From contig JAEMWC010000233.1 in NCBI GenBank assembly GCA_016490735.1, positions 269,501-333,500 of the forward strand: 64,000 nucleotides of DNA, written 5' to 3'. Shown in pieces: positions 43,300-53,825 of this stretch. The notes beneath the pieces are model-generated. The model saw only the letters and a program-made list of their open reading frames with translations, had not been told where the DNA came from and did no database searches. Made by a program: the position numbers and the translations under genes. The stretch comes from Pachyseris speciosa (Eukaryota; Cnidaria; Anthozoa; Scleractinia; Pachyseridae). Within the stretch, counting starts at the first letter, position 1, and every line of letters begins with the position of its first letter.

Positions 43300-44298
43300 A
43301 TGTCTCTTCTCGGCAAAAATCCCTGTGACAACACCACAGCTCCCACATACTTGTCCTTTTCGACGGCCGCCTCCTCTGCTCTGATTTCCATTGTTGCGTC
43401 CGTAGGAAACTTTGCTGTGGTTCTCGCAGTTATCCTGAATCCGAACAAAGACTTGAGATCGCCGTTCAATTGCTTTATAGCGAATCTTAGTTCTGCAGAT
43501 CTTGTTGTTGGACTTGTTTCCGCTCCTATTTCGACGGCGTACCACATCTTGGAAGGACTTGGGATGGCAAACAAGCGGTTCCGGCTAGTGCTGCATGTCA
43601 CATTTTTCGTTCCATGCACCGCGTCGCTTCTCAGTCTTACAGCCTTGGCGTTAGATCGCTATGTGGCCATCACATATCCTCTGATGTACAGAGCCAAGCT
43701 GAACCCAAGTCGAGCCTTGTTGGCCTCTGTTGTGGTTTGGATTGCTTCAATCGCGTTATTCATGTTTTACTTTGCAGTTGGCTACGACATATTTCGATTT
43801 ATTTTTGCTACCACCGCTGTAGCAACTACCTTCGCTGTGCTGATTTTCACCAACGCAAAAATTTTCAAGTTTTTGCAACGACAAGTCCGTCAATGGGACA
43901 GTCTGCATGACAGCTCACAAGAAAACATGGCGAAGAAACAAGCGATGAAATGGGAAAAGAAGATAACAAAGATGCTAGTTATTGTGTTATTGTTATTCTT
44001 AGCATGTTATCTGCCGGCATGCATCTGCATTTACATCATAAACTTCTGCACTGATTGCAATTGCGATTTTATCCACTGGGTGAGGGATATCCAGTTTGTT
44101 TTGATACTTGCAAATTCGGGATTGAATCCATTTGTGTATGCTTGGAGATTAGATTTCAGGAAGGCCTTTAAGAGTATCCTGACATGCCATGCGTGCCTGA
44201 ATCGGCTGCGGTCGATTTCCTTTAATCAACAAGCATCAACAGTCAGCTCAGATACCACAAGTGGACAAGTTAACCCAGTTGAAATCAGACTGGAATAG
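43300..44298 (+). CDS. Class A GPCR, cluster member 1 (intact)
   Basis: A 332-residue, single-exon receptor. N11 (NTT) is a glycosylation site. GN at 36-37 (TM1), NLSSADLVVG at 62-71 (TM2), DRY at 119-121, CYLP at 236-239 (TM6) and NPFVY at 276-280 (TM7) define class A. Position 3.25 (residue 95) is Arg, not Cys. The TM4-TM5 loop is very short (GYDIFRF, about 161-167) and TM5 has no Pro. The third extracellular loop holds C250, C253 and C255. Loss of the TM3-loop 2 disulfide and of Pro5.50 together with a Cys-rich loop 3 is also known for melanocortin receptors, so a melanocortin/adenosine-like grouping is suggested but unproven. The 30-residue tail is Ser/Thr rich (STVSSDTTSG). Confidence 0.93.
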   Translation: MSLLGKNPCDNTTAPTYLSFSTAASSALISIVASVGNFAVVLAVILNPNKDLRSPFNCFIANLSSADLVVGLVSAPISTAYHILEGLGMANKRFRLVLHVTFFVPCTASLLSLTALALDRYVAITYPLMYRAKLNPSRALLASVVVWIASIALFMFYFAVGYDIFRFIFATTAVATTFAVLIFTNAKIFKFLQRQVRQWDSLHDSSQENMAKKQAMKWEKKITKMLVIVLLLFLACYLPACICIYIINFCTDCNCDFIHWVRDIQFVLILANSGLNPFVYAWRLDFRKAFKSILTCHACLNRLRSISFNQQASTVSSDTTSGQVNPVEIRLE

Positions 44299-44550
44299 AA
44301 TAATTCTTTAATACAATTTACCAAATCTAGTACGAGTAAAGGACTTCATTTTAACAGGAACTTGCTAGTTTGAGACATGTACTGACGTGACACTGAGATA
44401 TTAACTGCGTCGTAGTTAAATGTAGTTATAATCCACTTGAGACCTGTCTGTCGCTATATTAAAGATTATCAAACGAGAAAGAGTAAATGTCTCAATGTTT
44501 GAAAATAAAAAAAACTAATAACGACAGGTTATGTATCAATGAGATTAAAA

Positions 44551-45300
44551 CACTCCTTCCATGTACTTTGGAGTTTGGAATTAAGTAAGTCAATATGACT
44601 GATTGGTAATTAAAATTCACGTGCAAAACAATTCTTTTTGTAAAAAGAAACATATAGCGAGGTTAGAAACCGCACTGCTTGTAAGACATGGAGCTATAAA
44701 CTCAACTAACGGGAACTTCAGAACATTGTTAAAAACGAGTTAGTTAAACAAACTTATGATTTCATCTTTTGAGTTACGTTTATTAAAAATAATGATGGGT
44801 ATTTTCATTAATATTATATAAACGATGACCAAATGCAATATCCTAAGGGTGTCAAGGTTCAAGTAGAAAAAGGATGAGATTTCACATTTTTTTTTCCGGC
44901 TGTCGATAAGATAAGGCCACTTCCTTCCACACTCCTTCCTTGTACTTTGGAGTTTGGAATTAATTAAGTCAATATGACTGATTGGTAATTAAAATTCACG
45001 TGCAAAACAATTCTTTCTGTAAAAAGAAACATATAGCGAGGTTAGAAACCGCACTGCTTGTAAGACATGGAGATATAAACTCAACTAACGGGAACTTCAA
45101 TACATTGTTAAAACGAATTAGTTAAACAAACTTATGATTTTATCTTTTGAGTTACGTTTATTAAAAAAATGATGGGTATTTTCATTAATATTATATAAAC
45201 GATGACCAAATGCAATATCCTAAGGGTGTCAAGGTTCAAGTAGAAAAAGAATGAGATTTCACATTTTTTTTCCGGCTGTCGACAAGATAAGGCCACTTCC
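44551..45300. repeat. Tandem duplication, period 379 bp
   Basis: CACTCCTTCC at 44,551 recurs at 44,930 and the two units are nearly identical (for example CGAGGTTAGAAACCGCACTG in both). The units end ATAAGGCCACTTCC. The near identity points to a recent unequal exchange downstream of GPCR member 1. Confidence 0.9.
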
Positions 45301-45512
45301 TTTTTACGGCATTTCTGAATATGGGCAAGCCTGCGCTTAATCATTCAAATCACGTGTCTTCTCTGAACAAACCGATTTTGTATTCGATGCAGAGGTCGTA
45401 AGGTTTTTTTGCTTCCTTGTGACTCGTGGACAACTGGTCATGCGAAAGTAAGTTTCTGCTGTTTCGAAAGTTTGTCAAAGGTGCAAATCCGTTTTGCAAT
45501 CAAATGCGGTAT

Positions 45513-45842
45513 TTATTGTAGCAAAGGATAGGATGAAAGCCTGCTGTAAAAAAGCTGGTCAGAAATTAAGCAACCAAAGACAATGATCGCTTGAGTATCG
45601 GCTTGGAATAGCCCGGACGGATTTGTGTTGATTTTATTGACTGTAAAACGGCTGTTTACACTGTAGTTGATGATGGCCACCTTGCCTTTATATAGTTTGT
45701 CTAATATTACTTTCGGGGAGAAGTCTACGTGACTTAGGTATCCATATATAAAGAGCAAACCTGGAAACTCGACGAAAATGCGAAGGCCATAAGTGTCGCC
45801 CACAATTTCTACTTCCGTTTCTCCGATCAATCTTGGCGACAT
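45513..45842 (-). CDS. Hypothetical protein, 109 codons
   Basis: Begins MSPRLIGETEVEIVGDTYGL with an A at -3 of the start codon. A hydrophobic, beta-like segment follows (FVEFPGLLFIYGYLSHVDF) and then YKGKVAIINYSVNSRF. No signal peptide or domain is recognised. It lies just left of a duplicated block and on the strand opposite to the GPCRs. It could be a first exon of a minus-strand gene or chance. Confidence 0.25.
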   Translation of the reverse strand: MSPRLIGETEVEIVGDTYGLRIFVEFPGLLFIYGYLSHVDFSPKVILDKLYKGKVAIINYSVNSRFTVNKINTNPSGLFQADTQAIIVFGCLISDQLFYSRLSSYPLLQ

Positions 45843-45926
45843 TTTGATCTCCTTTCAGAAAATCGCATCGACAACATTGCTTACGACAACGGATAATGCA
45901 TTCGTTACCCTTTGATATATCGACCA

Positions 45927-46920
45927 TCAGACAGGCCTACCACATTCAAGATTGCCCACGCTCTCAACTGTAGACCTGATTATTATGGTCTGTTTATAGT
46001 GTCAACCAGTAACTGCTTTACTAGGCTTTAAGAGCCAATACATTGGGAACAACCTTCGTTTCCCGTTCCATATCATTATTTGTCTTCAAGCAAGACTAAA
46101 AATGCCCGTTTTATGCGCCCTGGAACAAAGCTAAAATCACATATCTTTTGCTTTCAATTCTTCAATTCAAAATCTTCTTTGGAAAACAAAACACACTAAT
46201 GAGAGCAAACCATGACTAAGCATTTATCTCCAATTTTGCCTCTCATGCCTATAGTGAGTCGAGCATCAGCCATTCAACTCGAGCCACCTTTGAAAGCCTT
46301 TGTTTTTCTGTTTGGCGCCCGGATTGCATTCTGGGTGACTTGGATACCACCGTGTAATGGAAGTCCCACCATGTTCATTTCATAGATTTTTCATAAGTGT
46401 CGAACTATCCGGACCTACTGGCAAAATATGGTACGAGTTAATTGTGTTTTTGCCAGTTAAATCTCGCCAAAACTGCCTTGCTAGGTCCAAGAATCCATCC
46501 CGCAGAACGGCTAGAGAGATGAACTTCACTTCTGAGCTGCCATGACTCGAGACGACCACTTTTGGCGTCCCAGTCGTTGTACAATTATCTATCACCTCTG
46601 GCTTAGTTCAGAGGTTTGTCTCTACTCTCAATTCCAGCTTAATGATTTAATCCTGGGAGCTTCTGCAGTGAAAAATGGCTTGAGAACACACTTATAAACC
46701 GAGCACCTACTGATCAACTCGCTACGGACGCGAGCAAAACAATAGTGGTTCAAATTGGTGACGTTACAATAAACTTGAGTCCTCGGTATTCCAGAACAGC
46801 AAACGTTTCATGGGAGACCTTCATATAGGACATATAGATTCCTTTCAATTATTTGCATCGAGAAAATTGCCGAAAGTTTAAGAGTTTAAACAAAAAAATT
46901 GGGTCTTAAAGGGTTAAAGG
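45927..46920. repeat. 1 kb duplicated block, copy A
   Basis: Direct repeat of 53,826-54,792. Both begin CAGACAGGCCTACCAC and end GAAATTGGGTCTTAAAGGGTTAA-like, with moderate divergence. The two blocks lie between successive GPCR copies, as expected from segmental duplication. Confidence 0.85.
46380..46620 (-). pseudogene. Degenerate reading frame in duplicated block A
   Basis: The minus strand reads DNCTTTGTPKVVVSSHGSSE, then LAVLRDGFLDLARQFWRDL and NSYHILPVGPDSSTLMKNL before a TGA. The same frame continues beyond the stop with NEHGGTSITRWYPSHPECN. Block B keeps much of the residue pattern, including a Ser codon where A has the stop. This suggests the relic of a protein of unknown family. Confidence 0.35.
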
Positions 46921-49085
46921 CAAAGCCTAAAGGATAATTAGAGAAAAAAACTGGGAAATAGCCAAACAAAACTTGTCACCGAGGCAAGGTGTAAAAAAAA
47001 AAAAAAAAAAAAAACGCCTTTAATACCACGGCATTCATTATTTTTCAATGTATAGCCTCTTTAAGCAACATCAAACTGAAATGCTCTACGCCTCTTTGAA
47101 ACTATGCGGTCTGTTCATAATTTTTTCGCAAGCAACACACACAAGGAACTGAAGCCGGAAAATATAGAGAGTAAAATCAATATTTTTACCGAGGTAAGTG
47201 CCTCAGTTCGCCTCATCATATGCTAGATACAGCCCTGAAACTAATTAGAAGCTTCCTTAGAGGGAAATATTCTAAAGTTGCTGTTTACGAAGGAACAGTG
47301 GTATCTGCGATACTTAAAAAAAAAAAGAAAAAAAAAAAAACATTAACACCCTTTTAAACAGAACAAAACAAAGTAAAGCAACCGAAACATTAAACAAAAG
47401 GTAACGAACAAAACAAATTAAGCGCAGCCAGGGAACAAAGAATCTAATACCTTTCAGTTTCACCGATGGCATTGCATTACAACGTGTAAACAAGTAAAAC
47501 AATGGGAGGTTACGACTGCTGGTAAGTTTTTGTGTAATTATCGGCGAAGGAAGAGCTAAGGGAATCTTTTCGGGGGGGGGGGGGGGATTGGGATACCCCT
47601 TCAAATACAAGTTCGAATCTTACATACTATGGAGTAAAGGCTTTCTGTAGCTTGAACCATTTTTTATTTCGATCTTTGATCTGGTTTGTTTCGGCTGGAT
47701 GTGAAACATGCTGTACTACTTCGACTTTCGCTTCAACAGCTGTGGAATCAATTATCATTTTGAATATTTAGCATAGCAAGTTGCGTTGCGAGCTTCCTTG
47801 CAATTGTCTAACTTTGTTTTCCATGCATGTAGATAAAATTGTTTTACTCTAGTAATTTCTAACGCCAAAATTTATGGAGTATCGCTCACCCAGCGAATAA
47901 CACAGCATTTTACTGAGAAACTGAGTAAGCGGTGATGACCAACTCGAAAGCAAATGCTTTTGCAATCTCAAAAATTTCCCAGACGTTACTTAAATCTAAT
48001 TTTACTTTGAAATCACCAGCGAAGGCTTTCTGTAACTTTCATCGTTCTTCATTTCTGTCAATCTTTTGTAAATACCGTCAATAAAATTGACCTTGGTAGG
48101 TGGAGTGCGTACATTCCCGCCGCATTCCTTCCCAGTGGCATGCAATACATAAATTTGCGCTATGAAATAAACTACTATATCAGGTATTTAGACAGAGCTT
48201 TTTCGTGTAAGTGATGTTTCAATGTTACACACTAATGTTCGACCTCAACTGGTTGAATTCAACTAAATATTAAGCTCAATGTAATGAATCGACGCTCACT
48301 TCCGCAACTATTGAATCAGCCGCCGTTTTCAACAAGCTTGCTTGTCAAGAGACTTAGTAAGCTTTCCTGCAATTTTCTTATTTTGTAAGCTTCAATATTT
48401 TGATTTACACCAGTATTTGCCAACGCCGAAACTCACTCAATACCCATCACCCAGTGAATAAACAAACAGGCACAGCAAGCCCAAAACTTAATTAAATTAT
48501 TTCTACAAGGGTTTATTATTTATATAGCTTCACGGCAACTGCTTTTAACTGTTATTTATTCAAATATGGTATTCTGCATCGATGTCTCTCACAAAAAATT
48601 CATGGAATAATACACTTCTTATTCCATCTGATGGCTTAGTATAATTCGTGCGGATGTTTTTTTGTCAGTGTTCGTAATTTTCCTCTTCGACGAAAAACTG
48701 AAATATCGGTGCGAGTATTATATGTTAAGACATCGCTAGAATGAAATATATTTATTTCATTTACTGTGTATATATTTCAGTGTTATGACACCTTCCTGCC
48801 ATTATATGATAAGTATTGTCAAATTTCGGAGATTCTCATTGTTTTGAAATCCATTTTAATAAGCGTATTAATTATTAAAAGGCAGCCACAGTCATTATTG
48901 ATTGAAATACAGAATTATAGAATTAAACATTTTTCAATGAAGAAACCTTGCCAGCATAGGGTGTAAAATTTTTAAACGTCCTAACCTTACCGGTAAGTGT
49001 AACTTTTAAAACATTTACATGTCAAGGCATCATTCCCTTACATTAAAGAAAAAAGAAAGACTGTCTTGTTAACTTAACACCATTA

Positions 49086-49116
<31 letters not shown>

Positions 49117-49640
49117 AAAAACAAACAGTGGTACAAAACTGCGCTTCCAACGAATAATTTAACTTTGATTAAATGCATGATTTTCCATTTCAGAGGCAGC
49201 ACTGTTGTTTCAACAAATTCAGGGCCAAAAAGAGGGTTGGAATAAACCATAAAATGACTTGGTTAAAGATATAGAATCCCCATAACTACATTACGAAAAT
49301 CATGATAAATTGTTAGCGAAATGACGACTAACATGCCCATCTCCACTCCTTTTCTATTTCTAGTCACCGTAAAAAATCTTATGCAATATGATAATGTGGA
49401 GTAAATAGAAATAAAGAATAAAAGAGTCGGCCCCAATACTATATGACCGCTCCCTAAATTTGCCCGAAAATAATTTTCAAATGAAACCATGTTCAATAAC
49501 TGGCTACATATACATAAACATGAAAGATAAATACATTTACTAACTTTATGATCAATATTTGTACCGCCGGCTTGTTAAACAGACGAAGCTCAGGCGGTTA
49601 TCAAAGCTGACTTGACTCGATTAATCCCAACATTTCAGGA
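46921..49640. other. Intergenic stretch with degenerate tandem duplication
   Basis: No supported gene. About 47,630-47,930 and 48,020-48,480 share AAGGCTTTCTGTA, a CCT(T/G)CAATT-type word and a TCACCCAG(C/T)GAATAA word, so they are diverged duplicates. Simple runs: A at 46,994-47,014, G at 47,573-47,586, (AC)n at 49,085-49,112. Confidence 0.5.
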
Positions 49641-49646
49641 CAGAAA

Positions 49647-50905
49647 ATGTCCCTTCTCGGCAGATATCCTTGTGAAAACTTATGAAAACTCTGCTCATGC
49701 TCCCACATATTTATCGTTTGCGACGGTCTCTGGCGCTGCTCTGATTCCCATTGTGGCGCCAGTGAGAAACTTCCTTGTGACTCTTGCAGTTATCCTGAAG
49801 ACTTGCGACTTGCTATTTAACTACTTCATAGCGGATCTTAGTTTTGCAGATTTTGTTGTTGGACTCGTTCGAGCTCTTCTGTCTGCGGCGTATCACGTTT
49901 TGGAAGGACTTGGGATGTTAAGCGATAAGTTCGAAGCCATGACTGAATTTATCTATTTCACAGCATGCACTGCTTCACTTCTCAGCCTTACGGCCGTGGC
50001 GATAGATCGTTGTGCAGCCATCACGTACCCTCTGATTTACAGAAAAAAGCTTAATCCGTGTTACCCTCTGCAATAGTCAGGATTGCGTCCATTCTACTAT
50101 CCGTGATTTACCTTTTTCACTACTGCTTAATGTTCATAACCGCGATGATCATTCACATATTCATTCTTCAATCCGCAGTTCAAGTACATGATTTCCATAA
50201 ATTCGTTCTCATATATTCACCTCTCACGGGTATATAACGAACCAACCTTATGACCAGCTCCCAGCTCGCTTGTTATATCAGTTGGTAGAGCACTGCACCG
50301 GTATCACAGAGCTCGTGGGTTCGAATCCCGTACAAGCCTGATTTTTTCGGGATTTATTTTGATTTCTGCTCAAGTGGTGTTCGTAACTGCCATGATAATT
50401 CACATATTCATCTACTTTGCCGTTGGCAACAACATATCTCGATTCATTTTTGCTTCCACCGCTGTAGAAACCACCTTCCTTGTGTTGCATGATTATCACC
50501 AACGCAAAATTATCAGGTATTTTCGGAATCAAATCCTTCATTGGAATAGTCTGCACGACAACTCGAAATAAAACAGCCAAGAAGCGAGCGATCATTCGGG
50601 AAAAGAGGATAACCAAGAATCTTTTTATTGTATATTGCTATTCTTAGCTTGCATTCTGTCTGCCGCCATACATTTGTATTTGTATCATAAACTTCTGCTC
50701 CAAATGTCATTGTGTATTTATTCACTTCGTGCGGGATATCCAGGTCCTTTTTGGCGATTGACAATTTCTGTAGAGCTTTTAAAAGCATCCTAACGTGCCA
50801 TAAAAGCCTGGATCGGCTGCAATCGATTTCTTTTAATCGACAATCATGATCAACAGTTAGTATAAATAACACTAGGGGACAAGATAACCCAGTGGGGATG
50901 ATCTA
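49647..50905 (+). pseudogene. Class A GPCR, cluster member 2 (pseudogene split by a SINE)
   Basis: MSLLGRYPCEN at 49,647 is followed by a stop after a small indel. The receptor frame reopens with HAPTYLSFATVSGAALIPI and runs through FNYFIADLSFADFVVGLV, TASLLSLTAVAIDRCAAITY (DRC in place of DRY) and LIYRKKLNPC to a stop at 50,076. About 270 bp of foreign sequence with a tRNA-like head follows. The gene resumes near 50,371 with FAVGNNISRFIFASTAVETT, stops after LHDNSK, and fragments continue to a GQDNPVGMI-like tail near 50,905. The upstream AG splice acceptor present in members 3 and 4 is also lost. Confidence 0.9.
50100..50370 (+). mobile_element. tRNA-derived SINE inside GPCR pseudogene
   Basis: The tRNA-like head at 50,264-50,340 has A-box-like TATATCAGTTGGTAGAGC and a strong B box GGGTTCGAATCCC. 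Upstream, TGTTCATAACCGCGATGATC and AATCCGCAGTTCAAGTACAT resemble a body repeated in cnidarian SINEs (from memory). Similar ATTCACATATTCAT words lie on both sides (50,153 and 50,398). Confidence 0.7.
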
Positions 50906-50919
50906 AGGAGAAATAGCGA

Positions 50920-51110
50920 CAGATTAAGGTGATTCCTCTCAATTGCATGGCGCATCGTTACTGCGCATAATTTATGGCGTCATTTAGCGCGCGCTCGTGC
51001 GCGCGTACACTAGATACATTGCGAATTTGCCTTGACATTGAGCTTTTTCAGGTGAAAATTTCCCTTTGTCATCGTGTTGTAAAGAAACGAGCACGGTGAC
51101 CCCCTTTTTT
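50920..51110 (+). repeat. Dispersed repeat, copy 1
   Basis: Contains ATGGCGCATCGTTACTGCGC, CATAATTTATGGCGTCA, CTTGACATTGAGCTTT and CGTGTTGTAAAGAAACGAGC followed by a GGTGACC word. Related copies lie at 57,780-58,200 (plus), 61,480-61,790 (minus) and 62,150-62,570 (minus). Confidence 0.75.
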
Positions 51111-51817
51111 ATTGGTTTAATGTACTTCTAATAGGCACACGAAAAACATATTTTAAGAAGAAAAAAAGTTTAATAGTAGAAGTTGGATTATTTATATATG
51201 AATGGGGTGAAACTCTGCGTTTGGAGCCAGGAAGGAGTTTGAGATGATGACGAAGTGGTCCAATTTCCTCTCATTATTTGCAAGATCGGGCAATTTGAAA
51301 TGACAATACTAAAAGAATATAGCCCAGAAAAACAATTAGGCTCTAGTTTTCACTAATATTCATAGTTTTTGCTACATAATAACAGCTTTCTTCAGTTGTT
51401 CATGCTTCGAACATTTCTCGCTCAACTCCGTATAAACACTTAGAACAACGAGTATGCAGGGCTAAAACAAGCACGGTGACCCCATCTTTTTATTGCATTT
51501 TTTCAATGTCCTATGCATGACTATCAATTGTGCCAAGTCTGAAAAAAATCTTAATAGTACATCCTTTTCAGGGGAATTACCTTAAGTGATCAAGTTCTCT
51601 TTTGCCTGATACGAATATATAACCTTCAGAGATCAACTTCGTGTCCTTAGCTTTGACAGCAATGCAAGAATTGTAGTCTGTTGGTCATCCATCTCTTCAA
51701 CCTCCATTCCTGACACGCAGTAAGCCAAGTCACATTTAAAAGTAAGAATTTATTTCGCGCATAATACTTTTTATATTATGAAAGGTGTTCGTCATCGTGG
51801 TTTCAAATGATAGCTGA
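51111..51817. other. Intergenic stretch, no gene seen
   Basis: AT-rich sequence. The GAGCACGGTGACCCC word of the adjacent dispersed repeat recurs near 51,470 (AAGCACGGTGACCCC), so part of it is a diverged duplicate. Nothing else was recognised. Confidence 0.4.
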
Positions 51818-51861
51818 GTTAATCTTTTGTCTCATTATTGAGTCACATAGATGTGGTTCGC

Positions 51862-51896
51862 GACGTTTCGACCGCTATACTGCTGGTCTTCATCAG
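51862..51896 (-). ncRNA. Hammerhead-ribozyme-like motif in the second Penelope family
   Basis: The minus strand has CTGATGA, one A, a GACC/GGTC stem around an 11-base loop, then GAAACGTC. The layout (core, one extra base, stem II, GAAACGUC) is the same as in the 17-23 kb element although the stem sequence is unrelated, which supports structural conservation. Confidence 0.5.
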
Positions 51897-52444
51897 GCTA
51901 TGGTGTCGACTGGCTGCGTGTGAGCATAAGAAGCACCGTGGCTGGTAGTGATTGGTGCGTTTCGATCCTCGCTTAGGCTGTTGTTGATTGGAGGATTTCG
52001 ATCCTTGTCGTTCAGACTAGAAATTGTTCTCTCAGCGGTCCGCTTTGGTACTGATTGGCTGTTGTGTTGTTTGATCGTTGGCATCTATGCTTCAGGAATT
52101 TCAATTCCACTGTCCCTGTCGATGTTGTTAGGGTGAAGTCTTATGAGAATAGCCTCTTTAACCCTACGTGTGTACCAATGTGGGTCTCGATCAATTAATT
52201 TAACTTCGTCCCAGAGCGGATAATGTCCTGTCGCATTGCTATGTTCTGAAACGGCGGGGGATTCGATTCGAGCAAGCCGTATGTCTCTATCGTGTTCCTT
52301 AATCCGTTCATGCATAGATCTTCCCGTCTCTCCAATATAAACCCTACCACATTCGCAGGGAATCTTGTAGACTACTCCGTCTTGTTTTACTGGATGGCGT
52401 TTTACAGCGGTCAAAACGTCGCGATCCACATCTTTGTGACTCAA
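51893..52444 (-). pseudogene. Penelope-like GIY-YIG endonuclease fragment with in-frame stop
   Basis: The minus strand reads GVVYKIPCECGRVYIGETGR, SMHERIKEHDRDIRLARIES, SEHSNATGHYPLWDEVKLID and HPNNIDRDSGIEIPEA. A TAG at 52,087-52,085 follows, then the same frame continues MPTIKQHNSQSV to 51,893. Relatives usually have Trp at the stop (EAWMP, from memory), so one G-to-A change explains it. The RT domain is absent because of 5' truncation. Confidence 0.85.
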
Positions 52445-52984
52445 TCGTGAGACAAAGATTAACTAATGATTTTTATGTTGAGGCAGTTAGGAAAGTTGAC
52501 TGTGGAAAGCCAGTAGTTGGCCAAAAATTACATATAGGTGGTTTGGTATAAAACAACCCCACGTACTTATCTTCATCCTTTATGCCCCGATCTCAAGATT
52601 CTATATTCACCACTACCAGCCGTACATTATTATTTTCTCTTGGATTCCTGTATGCTGGAATAAATAGCCTATAAGCACAGTTAATGTTTAAGGCCCTACC
52701 AAATGCTCCCAACGTTATTTTCCAGCAGAGTTAGTGATTGAACACCGTGTTGTTGAGAGTAGGGTAGCAGTTGCAACGACAACATATAACAAATCTTCCA
52801 ACATCCGATATGGTGATCAAACTCGCCCTATAATTTGAGCACACCAGTGTTGGATGTTAGTAGTTGTATCGGCCCACGAAGATCAGATTTGACAAGTTGA
52901 CAAGTACTCATGAAAAGACGTCACAATTACAGATGAAAGCGTAAAGGGATTCAAAGCCGATCAAAAACAAAATATTGCAAGAAA

Positions 52985-53640
52985 GCAAAGTACGATGCAT
53001 ACGTTTCTTCGAAGATTCTTAGCAAAAGTAGAGAAGAGAAGTAGAGAAGTAAGCTAGAAAAGTTTGACATAAATGTCCTTAGAAAAGACAAAAAGGGGTA
53101 CGAACCTGATCGACAAGGAGTATGAACCTAATCGTTTAGATCTGCAGTCAACAGGAACTGACTTCAGTTCAAGCCCACAACTGAAACAACAAAACATTGC
53201 AAAAAAACCCCCCAACCAATCAAACAAACAAACAAACAAACAAACAAAAACAAGAAAAAAACAAGGGACAATGCGTACGTTTCTTCGAAGATTCTTCTAG
53301 AGAGTAAAGAAATTAGACAAGTACACATGTCTTGTATAGTAAGCCAGAATTCGTTCTAACCAATTTTGATACAAATATACGCAGAAAAGACAAATGAGAA
53401 TCTGTACCAACCTGCTGATAGTTTAGAGCAGTCAAAAGACCACTGAAAAAACAACAACAACAAAACGTTACAATAGCACAAAGCACGATGCGTGCCTTTC
53501 TTCGAAGGAGAGAAAGAGGAGAAAGGATAAGAAATTAGACAAATAACAAACATATCTCGTAGTAAAATAGAAAAGTTGCTGAGCAATTTTGACGTAAATG
53601 CCCGTAGAGAAGACTAAAAGAAATGCGATGCTGAAAGTTT
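52985..53640. repeat. Tandem array of about three 220-280 bp units
   Basis: Unit landmarks GATGCATACGTTTCTTCGAA (52,990), ATGCGTACGTTTCTTCGAAG (53,270) and GATGCGTGCCTTTCTTCGAA (53,488), each followed by AAAGACAAA/AAGACTAAA-type words. The inverted relative is at 33,865-34,260. No coding potential. Confidence 0.7.
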
Positions 53641-53825
53641 AGTCAGTTAGCAATCTCTCGGAACGCAGAGCGGCATAATAGCTCCATTTCATACAAAATC
53701 GTTGTTTAGCTAAGCAGAGACAAAACCCTAACAGTGCCTTGATAGTTTAACTGTTACATCCCAAGTCCACCAGGGAAGCGTCTTCAATTAACCCTTTGTA
53801 GCCTGATGGCCAATTTATCGGCCGT

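Larger units (their letters stand above)
51818..52463 (-). mobile_element. 5'-truncated Penelope-like fragment with inverted ends
   Basis: It contains a GIY-YIG coding part and a 3' terminal repeat with a hammerhead-like motif. Its two ends are inverted copies of each other over about 50 bp: GTTAATCTTTTGTCTCATTA at 51,818 versus the complement of a block ending GAGACAAAGATTAAC at 52,463, including a shared CGACGTTT/AAACGTCG word. This suggests a short inverted 5' piece, parallel to the head-to-head copy in the 17-23 kb element. It is a different Penelope family from that one. Confidence 0.75.

Noticed and set aside
47314..47610. Open frame with Pro and Phe runs on the minus strand
   Set aside because: The runs come from poly-G and poly-A tracts; no conserved sequence remains without them.
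53054..53300. Possible small protein at 53.1-53.3 kb
   Set aside because: It lies within a tandem repeat array and the Gln/Asn/Lys-rich part comes from a (CAAA)n run.
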